Source: Candidatus Altarchaeales archaeon WOR_SM1_SCG | Lineage (GTDB): Archaea; Altiarchaeota; Altiarchaeia; IMC4; WOR-SM1-SCG | Length of the DNA stretch: 34,544 bases | Direction: 5' to 3' | Assembly (NCBI GenBank): GCA_001723845.1 | Contig: MCBE01000033.1 | Span: forward strand, 1-34,544 | Shown here: positions 1 through 6,414 of the stretch, one piece after another | How the letters are laid out: the number at the start of each line of letters is the position of its first letter | Numbering within the stretch: position 1 is the first letter of the stretch | Made by a program: the position numbers and the translations under genes | The notes under the pieces: generated by a model | The model's database searches: none | What the model was told of the DNA's origin: nothing | The model's input: the letters and a program-made list of their open reading frames with translations, nothing else

Positions 1-95
1 ACTCTGAAGAGATAACAAAATAATAACATATGTCCGCAGGTTAGTGATTTTGAGATTTTTCAGATGAAAAACTTGCAGAGAAGGTAGGGTTAATT

Positions 96-644
96 ATGAT
101 AGATAATGCCTCTGTGAAAATCCCTGTTGAATGTGAAAACAAAAATGAAAACCCGGCAGAGAGAATAAGATTAACAAAAAACGAGAAAAAAGTGTTATGC
201 GCACTTGTAGAGATGCCTGATGCTAAAAATGACGAAATAACAGTCAGAACAAAGGTATCAACTCATGTGGTAAGCAGGATAAAGAAAAAATTATTTGAGA
301 ACGGAATAATAAAGCTGAGAAACATCCCGGATTTAAAACTGCTGGGTTTTGAACTGATTGCTTTCATGCACATAAAATATAAAATTGATAAGGGAAACGA
401 GCATGAACATCAACCGGCAGAGATATTCGGGATAAACAGCGATGCTGAGTCGGCAACATTTTGTTTGTTTAAAAATTATACCGATTACGAAGAGTACTAC
501 AACAGAAAACTGCAATATCTCGGGGAAAATGACCTGATAGATGAAGAACCTGCTGTTTTACTGTTTCCGGTACAAAAATTAAAACCCGCAAAAGAGTTTA
601 GTTTCGCACCACTGGTGAAAAAAGTGCTTGAGATTGACAGTTAA
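96..644 (+). CDS. Lrp/MarR-like winged-helix transcriptional regulator
   Basis: A 182-residue soluble protein. Residues ~24-75 read as a winged helix-turn-helix: a first helix (LTKNEKKVLCALVEMP), then a helix pair where VRTKVSTHVVSRIKKKLFENG is the likely recognition part, then a wing leading into NIPDLKLLGFELIAF. The order resembles archaeal Lrp/AsnC-type regulators, in which the HTH is followed by an alpha/beta effector domain (here ~76-182), though that domain is not clearly a RAM domain. The ATG at 96 is preceded by a purine-rich GGTAGGG stretch. It converges on the tubulin-like gene with only 18 bases between stop codons, so the two are not an operon. DNA-binding is well supported; the target and effector are unknown. 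Confidence 0.7.
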   Translation: MIDNASVKIPVECENKNENPAERIRLTKNEKKVLCALVEMPDAKNDEITVRTKVSTHVVSRIKKKLFENGIIKLRNIPDLKLLGFELIAFMHIKYKIDKGNEHEHQPAEIFGINSDAESATFCLFKNYTDYEEYYNRKLQYLGENDLIDEEPAVLLFPVQKLKPAKEFSFAPLVKKVLEIDS

Positions 645-662
645 TTTTAAAAAAATTTCAAT

Positions 663-2816
663 TCACACATACTTCATCAACTCCTCCTTAACTCTCTTAA
701 TTCTCGGCGTCTCGGTCCTTCCCGCTAAAATATCAAGAATCAGCGACGGCGTTATTTTTTCTGATTTTTCAAGTTCATTGACAATTTTATATTTGGGCCA
801 TGTTCTTTTTGCATCAATCCCGGAAGCGTATGCAATATCAATAAGTGCCGGTGTTGCGGTCTGCCCGAGAATTGAAGATTTATTTTTTTTCCATTCAATT
901 TCTTTTTTTGATATTTCGGGTTTCGTCTTCTCTTTCTTTGCGGGCTTTTTCTTTTCCTCTTTTTCCTCTGACTTCAGCAATTCATCCTTTACTCTTTTAA
1001 TCTTTTGCGTTTCCTTTTGTTTCTCAAGAACTTTAAGAACAAGCGATGGCGTTAACTTTTCCGATTTGTGTATGGTACTGGAAACATCGCCTTTTTTTGC
1101 CCCTGATTTAATTTCAATTTTTGCCTTTTTTGCAATCTCTGTAAGAATCGGAAGGGTTAATTCATTCAATAATTTTTTATTTATTTTTAATTTTTCTTTA
1201 ATTTCTTTTTCCGGTTTTACGCGTCCTTTATCTATATTCAACAACACATCCCTGGCTTTTTTAATTTTTGCGGTTTCTTCCTGTGCATCCAGGACTTTAA
1301 GGACAAGTGAAGGCGTTACTTTTTTTGAACCGCTTATAATCTCAACCGCCTCACCTTTCAGCATTCCCGTTGCTAATTTAATTTTTGCCTCCTCTGCAAT
1401 CTCGGAAAGAACCCAGACCTCCAATTCATTCAATAATTCTTTATCAACTTTTGATTTTTCTTTGATTTCTTTTTTCGGTTTTTCTGCCTTCCCCGGTTTT
1501 TTTACCTCTTTTTCCCGGGGTTTTTTTGTTTCCTCATGCTTCTTCTCTTTCTCTTTTTTCGGGATAAATTCTTCTTCATATTCGTGCATCTTTATTTCTA
1601 TTTCGGTTTTTTTTGCTCCCGTTGATTCTTCTGCCTTAAGACCCCCGCCGTAAGCATCAAAAAGCTTCGTAGAAACCTTTTCATGTTCTGTTGCAAGTTC
1701 TTCAAGTTCCTTCAGCCGTTTAAGTACCGAGGGCATGTAGGTTACAAGCAGGGTAATTGATGCTAAATTTTTCTTTGTGATCGCAATACCGAAATGCGTC
1801 TCATGCGACTCGGTCCGCTCCTTTAACAACTGGAAAACAGCATTTGTATTGATTCTTCCCTTTCTTTTAAGGTAGTAGGAAGGAACCCGAAGCATTGCCA
1901 GGCTTTTCATGCAGTCGTCAGGTTTAACATCTTTCAGCGTCATTCGCTTGAATGAACGCTCAATTAAACTGTCAACATTCACCTTCTGGTAGCCCCCAAA
2001 AGGAATAAGATACCTTGAAAAAGGTCTTATCCTGTCGCTGACACGAGAAAGCGTTGCAAACCCCGGCTTTGATTTAAGTCCCGATTTAAAGGTAATCGCG
2101 GTTATAATATCCTGGATATCAATAACCGGCGGGTTTAGTGCATAATCCGAGGGGCGTATTTTTTCAAGGATTGTCCCGAGCAGAATGTCAATCAAGCTCT
2201 GCGCCACATACATATTGTACTGTTTAAACATTGACTCCATGCTTTCAAGGTGTGAAATTCTTTCATTGTCAACAAGAATGTAAGCATCAACATAATCAAA
2301 TAATTCATTTAAACACCGCCATGCGTTCCATGCAGTTATGTCTCCTTCTTTTACCGCGGGAAGAACACCTATTGCAATAACGGGAATATCAAATAATTCT
2401 TTAATTGCCCTTGCAACAAAAGGAGATGTCCCGCTTCCTGTTCCCCCGCCGAGACCCACGGCAAGAAAAACAACGGGAGCAGAACGCCTGTCTTTTCCCA
2501 TACCTTCAATTCTTTCCTTTAAGGTCTTTTTAAGATTTGAATAATGGGATTTAATTATTTCACTCCCCTTAACAGGGTCCTTTCCAAATCCGCCGACAAC
2601 AAGTTCATCAAACCCCTCGGTTACGCCGTCAACAAAGCCGTGCGTCTTTGAAACACCAATCCAGTATTTTTTATTTAAATTCTCGAGATTCATCAAGTCC
2701 TGCGTGGCTGAATTTATCACTATCGGGGTTGCAATCTTAAACATGTTCTTATGAGAAAACATTGCATCAACAATTCCGCAGCCGCACTGACCTGCCCCTA
2801 TAAACGCATGAGCCAT
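663..2816 (-). CDS. FtsZ/tubulin-superfamily GTPase with three C-terminal repeats
   Basis: A 717-residue protein. Residues 1-~390 form a tubulin/FtsZ-type GTPase: the N-terminal nucleotide loop has GAGQCGCG at 7-14, and the tubulin signature GGGTGSG is at 123-129. A T7-synergy-loop-like VIDIQDI lies at 231-237 with acidic D233 and D236, so GTP hydrolysis on polymerisation looks possible. Residues ~400-455 are a highly charged Lys/Glu linker. Then come three ~70-residue repeats (about 457-526, 545-614, 644-714), each ending in a TPSLxLxxL helix and a TxxIKxxxxxL helix. Canonical FtsZ is about 350-400 residues, so the tail nearly doubles it. It may be a CetZ/FtsZ-like or FtsZl-type paralogue rather than the division FtsZ. 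The tail could bind a partner, membrane or nucleic acid; that is not shown by the sequence. Confidence 0.85.
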   Translation of the reverse strand: MAHAFIGAGQCGCGIVDAMFSHKNMFKIATPIVINSATQDLMNLENLNKKYWIGVSKTHGFVDGVTEGFDELVVGGFGKDPVKGSEIIKSHYSNLKKTLKERIEGMGKDRRSAPVVFLAVGLGGGTGSGTSPFVARAIKELFDIPVIAIGVLPAVKEGDITAWNAWRCLNELFDYVDAYILVDNERISHLESMESMFKQYNMYVAQSLIDILLGTILEKIRPSDYALNPPVIDIQDIITAITFKSGLKSKPGFATLSRVSDRIRPFSRYLIPFGGYQKVNVDSLIERSFKRMTLKDVKPDDCMKSLAMLRVPSYYLKRKGRINTNAVFQLLKERTESHETHFGIAITKKNLASITLLVTYMPSVLKRLKELEELATEHEKVSTKLFDAYGGGLKAEESTGAKKTEIEIKMHEYEEEFIPKKEKEKKHEETKKPREKEVKKPGKAEKPKKEIKEKSKVDKELLNELEVWVLSEIAEEAKIKLATGMLKGEAVEIISGSKKVTPSLVLKVLDAQEETAKIKKARDVLLNIDKGRVKPEKEIKEKLKINKKLLNELTLPILTEIAKKAKIEIKSGAKKGDVSSTIHKSEKLTPSLVLKVLEKQKETQKIKRVKDELLKSEEKEEKKKPAKKEKTKPEISKKEIEWKKNKSSILGQTATPALIDIAYASGIDAKRTWPKYKIVNELEKSEKITPSLILDILAGRTETPRIKRVKEELMKYV

Positions 2817-2876
2817 CTTTTTTGATTATTATATTAAGTATTAAAACTAAAACTAAATTAATAAAAGATTACGGGC

Positions 2877-2966
2877 TGGTTGGTGGGGGTTAGGGGTTAG
2901 TGGTTAGGGGTTGGGGGTTGGGGGTTAGGGGTTGGGGGTTGGGGGTTAGGGGTTAGGGGTTGGGGA
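2877..2966 (+). repeat. G-rich GGGGTTA/GGGGTTG short-unit array
   Basis: About a dozen head-to-tail 7-8 base units of GGGGTTAG or GGGGTTG type run on the plus strand, starting at a GGTTGGTGGGGG motif. Runs of four to five G separated by TTA/TTG could form G-quadruplexes, and the array looks telomere-like although this is presumably a circular chromosome. It lies about 60 bases upstream of the tubulin-like gene, which is read from the other strand. A shorter related stretch lies at 21970-22012. Confidence 0.8.
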
Positions 2967-3151
2967 ATTTGATAAGTTCTGATTCCTGTTCTTACCTGAC
3001 TCTTATAATCGAGGAATTATGGAGTATAACCAAAAAATCAGATATTACATCATACTGCAATTATGAATTTCAATAAAATTTTATGTGCGGTCAGGCAGCG
3101 AATTAAAATTTAATTTATTTTGATTCGTAACCGATAATTAATATAAAATTC

Positions 3152-3200
3152 AGAATGATTTCACTTCGTTCAAACATTTCCTCGTATAACTCGGAAATGA
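3152..3200 (-). repeat. Dispersed repeat, short form (CGAGTTATACGAG type)
   Basis: Read on the minus strand, this segment carries CATTTCCGAGTTATACGAGG followed by AAATGTTTGAACGAAGTGAAA. The same two blocks in the same order occur at about 18504-18564 on the plus strand. A weaker relative (CTCGTATGACTCAT then GAACGGGGTGAAAT) occurs near 4213-4246. It does not look coding. Confidence 0.65.
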
Positions 3201-3277
3201 ATAACAAAATTTTAGTTTAATTTACACGAAAATTGAAAACCGCAGCGCAGGAAATTTTTTTAAAATTATTTTTTTGA

Positions 3278-3285
3278 TTTAAATA
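3278..3285 (+). promoter_or_regulatory. TATA-like box of the DUF433/DUF5615 pair
   Basis: TTTAAATA is centred about 29 bases upstream of the ATG at 3310, the distance expected for an archaeal TATA box driving a leaderless or nearly leaderless transcript. No Shine-Dalgarno sequence precedes the ATG, which agrees with that reading. Confidence 0.45.
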
Positions 3286-3309
3286 TTCCTGTTTGTAATT
3301 ATTAATAAC

Positions 3310-3546
3310 ATGAGAACCGAAATCAATAATTACATCGTGGTTGACAGCGAAATTTGCCATGGAAAACCCACTTTCAGAGGAACAAGAGTCATGGTTTCCA
3401 TTGTCCTTGAAATGCTTGAAGCGAGAGCCAGTACTAAAGAAATTATTGAAGCATACCCTTCCCTGACTGAAAGGCATATTGAAGCTGCTCTAAATTTCGC
3501 CGCTCATCTCGTTGAAAAAAGTTTTGCTAACATGGCACCGGCATAA
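3310..3546 (+). CDS. DUF433 family antitoxin
   Basis: A 78-residue protein matching the DUF433 pattern: a start like YIVVDSEICHGKPTFRGTRV, then a helix-turn-helix-like part (VLEMLEARASTKEIIEAYPSL) and a final helix (ERHIEAALNFAAHLVEK). DUF433 proteins are short HTH proteins commonly encoded directly before a PIN-like DUF5615 toxin (VapB45/VapC45-like pairs) and are thought to be the DNA-binding antitoxin. That partner follows here after two bases, which supports the call. The pair probably represses its own promoter. Confidence 0.85.
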   Translation: MRTEINNYIVVDSEICHGKPTFRGTRVMVSIVLEMLEARASTKEIIEAYPSLTERHIEAALNFAAHLVEKSFANMAPA

Positions 3547-3548
3547 AA

Positions 3549-3893
3549 ATGAAATTCTTACTGGATGAAAATGTACACCACGGTTTATTCCGTTTTTTGG
3601 TTAAATCAGGGCATGATGTGAAATTATCCCCCATGAGTATTAAAAACGGTATGGTTTTTGAATTAGCAGTAAGAGAGGAAAGAATACTTATTTCCCGTGA
3701 TGCCGACTTTATAGACCCGTTTTTATATCCTCCTTCCGGGCATTTTGGAATCTGGCTGCTGAGGATTCATCCCAAAGATCTGGAAGCACAGAAGCGCGCA
3801 ACATCCAGATTACTAAAGCAATTTTCATTACCTGAAGAATTTAAAGGAAAGGTTATCAAAATACTACCTGATGAAGAGTTTGAATTTTTATAA
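3549..3893 (+). CDS. DUF5615 PIN-like toxin (VapC45-like)
   Basis: A 114-residue protein with the DUF5615 signature: MKFLLDENVHHGL at the N terminus with acidic D6 and E7, GHDV at about 26-29, and ILISRDADF around residues 48-56 with two further aspartates. These acidic residues are typical of the reduced PIN-like nuclease fold, which as a toxin is expected to cleave RNA. The ATG lies two bases after the DUF433 stop codon, so translation is probably coupled. The length is normal for the family and no truncation is visible. Confidence 0.85.
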   Translation: MKFLLDENVHHGLFRFLVKSGHDVKLSPMSIKNGMVFELAVREERILISRDADFIDPFLYPPSGHFGIWLLRIHPKDLEAQKRATSRLLKQFSLPEEFKGKVIKILPDEEFEFL

Positions 3894-3974
3894 AGATTAT
3901 TTTTTACTCAAATTTCTAACAAATTTTTCTGCCTTTTGCAAGAGAAGTATTCTGTACATGTTGCTCAATATTAA

Positions 3975-4166
3975 TTAATCAATATCACCAAAAACTTCAT
4001 CAAATGTTGCATAGTCGCCCTTTTGCATTTCGTTTCTAATTTCATTTATTTCTTTAAGTTCTGATTCTTTCAGTTCCTCAAATCCCGGGAAATTATCAAT
4101 CTTCGTATCAATACCAACCAGTAATTGCTCAATATGTTCAAGTTTTTGTATCGCTAATTCTGCCAT
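3975..4166 (-). CDS. Small antitoxin-like protein, no partner seen
   Basis: A 63-residue acidic, mostly helical protein. An upstream in-frame ATG at 4208 would add 14 residues encoded by AT-rich leader-like sequence, so the ATG at 4166 (MAELAIQKLEHIEQ) is preferred. The centre is a heptad-like helix, and the C terminus (EIRNEMQKGDYATFDEVFGDID) resembles the toxin-binding tail of small RelB/Phd-type archaeal antitoxins. No toxin gene lies next to it on the same strand; the neighbouring DUF433/DUF5615 pair points the other way. It could be an orphan antitoxin, a remnant of a pair, or an unrelated small helical protein. Confidence 0.5.
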   Translation of the reverse strand: MAELAIQKLEHIEQLLVGIDTKIDNFPGFEELKESELKEINEIRNEMQKGDYATFDEVFGDID

Positions 4167-4459
4167 TTTAAAATTTATTTTAAAAGATTTAATGCGATTA
4201 CATCGCAATATCCGCTCGTATGACTCATGGATGAACGGGGTGAAATTATTTTGTATTTATTGAGATAATTAAATTTTTATTTAATCAAATTTTTACAATA
4301 TTTAGATGAACCCCTCTAATTAACCCCAAATTCCAATTCTATCTTACGAAAAAAACGCACCATTGTAACCGCAGCCCCCCTATGTGAACAATGCCCATCA
4401 TCCCGGTAACATCATCCTGACTTTGAGTGCGGATGTCGCTTCACCGCTTTTAATTTTGT
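4167..4459. other. Intergenic region with a degenerate dispersed repeat
   Basis: No gene is supported in these ~290 bases. Around 4213-4246 lies a weak copy of the CGAGTTATACGAG-type repeat. GTGAACAA at 4384-4391 and its reverse complement TTGTTCAC at 4456-4463 form an 8-bp inverted repeat whose right arm overlaps the end of tgtA. The segment between the arms is C-rich. It did not match a tRNA or a C/D box RNA pattern. Confidence 0.4.
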
Positions 4460-6190
4460 TCACCTCACCCTCACAGCCATCCCCCTGTCAAAATCCATAA
4501 TCTCCTCTGGCGACAGGTGCAGCGTTCCAACCCGAATTAATTTATCATTTTCATCAACCACAAGCACTTCATCACCGCACCTCAGGTCAGTGTCAATTTC
4601 CTTTACAAACTTACAAAAAACGCTTTTTCCTTCCGTTACAAAAGGTAATGCTTCATCGTCAACAACAACCCTTAATTTCGGATACTCAAATTTCTCGTGC
4701 AGTTTTCCTGCTAAATTCATCTTCGGAATTATCAGGTGGTCTCTTGCCCTCACCGATGCTATGAGTTCTCTCCTGTTTTTCGCATCATATATCCATCTTA
4801 TGCGGCGGGTTTTTCTTGAGCGAACAATTCTTACCTTATCATCAATTAAGTCACCTGCTCCGGAGCCGAATTGATAATCCATTATCTTTTTGATTTTATG
4901 AATATCTCTAATTCCTGACCCCTGACCCCTGGCACCTTCTTCATTTTCAAGACGCTCCGGAACCAGAATGCAGTTGAAAGGATAAATATCGCAGATTTCA
5001 GCCGGGACCTCGCCGAACGGGTGAATTTTAATTAAATTTTCCGAGCATACTCTTTGAAGCCGTTTTTTTGCATTCACGACTTCACTCCTATAATTTGATT
5101 CAAATCCCGCGTAAAAGAAGGCGGATGTTTTTGTTATTGAGTCAATCTTTGAAAGCCATTCACCGTGCTCAACCATTTTTTCAATTCCCGATATAAGCGC
5201 CGGGTGAGACCTTGCCCGCATCTGTATTAATTCCCAGAGATTATCTTCAACAATCGCCTGCTTTACTCTCCGGAGTTCTTCAAAACACACGTAAAGGTTG
5301 TGCTTTGCAAGTAATTTTTCATCTAATTCACTGATTTTATAATTCAAGCATACCGGGCATGAGCATGGTAAATAAGAAAGTTCATGCAGGTGTTTTGTCC
5401 CGCTCGGTGTAATGTACCTCCCGTTCTGCGCATACAATGCGTACGCTGCTGAATCAAAAAGGTCGCATCCCATGCCTGCTGCAATTCCAAAAACCATCGG
5501 ATGCCCGAGACCGAAGGCATGAACCGCGCGGTTTTTTGGTATGCTTTCCTTTACCGCTGCAATAACATTAATCAGATCGGAAAACCTGTAGTCCTCCATT
5601 AATTTAACGATTCCCCCGACAGCGACGAGTTTGAAATTTTTCCCGATTTCTTCCGCTGCTCTTTTTCTCAGGTCAATGTATCTTGCACCCTGGATTCCCG
5701 CGTTTATAATTAAATTTAAATTTAATTTTTTTGCTTCCTCTGCGCGGGCAAGTGTTATTTCAAGCTGCTCCTCGGCACGGGGCTTGTAGGCATCGGGAAG
5801 CGACGGGATGTCAAGAAAAGATGCGATGTCTGATCCGATTTTCTCCTGGAATCTCAGGATTTCCTCGTTTGTCGTTGTCACCGCACCATAGACCATCATC
5901 TGGTATGAGCCGGAGTCTGTCGCGACAATGCCGTCAAAATCCAGGTATTTATGAATGCCTTTATCCGTGATTTCATCACGCAATTTCTCGTTTTTCAAAA
6001 TGATGTACGCGTTTGTCATGATAACCTTAACACCAAATTCCTTTTTCAATTCTTCAATCGTGATTAAGGGCTTATTCGGGTTATAGACCGGCATCAATGT
6101 CGGTGTTTCAATTTCCCTGTTATTGATTTTTAATTTTCCTATTCTTGCTGCTATGTCTTTTGATTTTATTTCAAAATTCAGGTCTGCCAT
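4460..6190 (-). CDS. tgtA: Archaeosine tRNA-guanine transglycosylase
   Basis: A 576-residue enzyme that exchanges guanine-15 of archaeal tRNA for preQ0, the precursor of archaeosine. The catalytic TIM-barrel occupies ~1-330, with TDSGSYQ at 91-97 (D92) and GCDLFDSAAY at 241-250, where D246 is the expected nucleophile. Zinc ligands are C276, C278 and C281 with H297 as a likely fourth. The C-terminal third matches the archaeal C1-C3 region and ends in a PUA RNA-binding domain (~507-576). The length is normal for archaeal TgtA. One oddity is a Gly-rich stretch at 419-429 (GARGQGSGIRD), which looks like an in-frame insertion of a short DNA repeat. A QueE-like enzyme of the same pathway lies about 13 kb away. 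Confidence 0.95.
   Translation of the reverse strand: MADLNFEIKSKDIAARIGKLKINNREIETPTLMPVYNPNKPLITIEELKKEFGVKVIMTNAYIILKNEKLRDEITDKGIHKYLDFDGIVATDSGSYQMMVYGAVTTTNEEILRFQEKIGSDIASFLDIPSLPDAYKPRAEEQLEITLARAEEAKKLNLNLIINAGIQGARYIDLRKRAAEEIGKNFKLVAVGGIVKLMEDYRFSDLINVIAAVKESIPKNRAVHAFGLGHPMVFGIAAGMGCDLFDSAAYALYAQNGRYITPSGTKHLHELSYLPCSCPVCLNYKISELDEKLLAKHNLYVCFEELRRVKQAIVEDNLWELIQMRARSHPALISGIEKMVEHGEWLSKIDSITKTSAFFYAGFESNYRSEVVNAKKRLQRVCSENLIKIHPFGEVPAEICDIYPFNCILVPERLENEEGARGQGSGIRDIHKIKKIMDYQFGSGAGDLIDDKVRIVRSRKTRRIRWIYDAKNRRELIASVRARDHLIIPKMNLAGKLHEKFEYPKLRVVVDDEALPFVTEGKSVFCKFVKEIDTDLRCGDEVLVVDENDKLIRVGTLHLSPEEIMDFDRGMAVRVR
4904..4936 (-). repeat. In-frame short repeat inside tgtA
   Basis: On the plus strand this reads CCTGACCCCTGACCCCTGGC with flanking bases, a tandem CCTGACCC unit. 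Read as codons of tgtA it gives GARGQGSGIRD, a peptide of the kind produced when GGGGTCAGG-type dispersed repeats are translated. It sits between the central domains and the PUA domain of TgtA, keeps the frame, and is unlike the surrounding AT-rich codon use. Confidence 0.55.
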
Positions 6191-6217
6191 CTTATTAATT
6201 TATTATTCATTAAATAA

Positions 6218-6300
6218 TGAGGGGAAGGGAGTTACCACCCCCTTCCCCTTCATGAACCCTAACCCCTGAAGCGAGTTGCAACTATCGTGGCAACTCACTA
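6218..6300 (-). repeat. Two-hairpin element, left copy bracketing the 6.4-13.7 kb gene run
   Basis: Two stems are visible. The first is GGGGAAGGG (6221-6229) against CCCTTCCCC (6240-6248). The second is GAGTTGCAA (6273-6281) against TGGCAACTC (6288-6296), with one imperfect pair. The reverse complement of this segment aligns with 13981-14057: both run AGTGAGTTGC, then a short loop, then TTGCAACTCGCTTC, GGGG, a purine spacer and a G-rich/C-rich stem. This copy also lies between the last gene of the run and the tgtA start, where it could act as a terminator. Confidence 0.7.
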
Positions 6301-6414
6301 ATTAAATTTTAGTTAAATTTAAAGAGATTTTTAAAAATCTAATTAATTATAAATTTGTTTTTATTCATTACCTAACTGACTTCACAGTTACTATAATACT
6401 TTTAAATTTTAGAT

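Larger units (their letters stand above)
2817..3309. other. Intergenic region with G-rich array, dispersed repeat and promoter
   Basis: No convincing gene is seen in these 493 bases. They hold a G-rich short-unit array just upstream of the tubulin-like gene, a stretch of plain AT-rich sequence around 2967-3150, a copy of a dispersed repeat near 3152-3200, and a TATA-like element before the DUF433 gene. No tRNA-like T-arm or rRNA-like sequence was recognised. Confidence 0.6.

Noticed and set aside
628-1653. 341-codon plus-strand open frame
   Set aside because: It lies opposite the Lys/Glu-rich tail of the tubulin-like protein; its Phe/Ser-rich translation is the expected antisense of AAR/GAR codons.
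2877-2966. True telomere or CRISPR array
   Set aside because: Units are only 7-8 bases without spacers and the array is internal between genes.
4380-4463. tRNA or C/D box RNA before tgtA
   Set aside because: No T-arm GTTCRANNC, acceptor pairing or paired C and D boxes; only a short inverted repeat is present.
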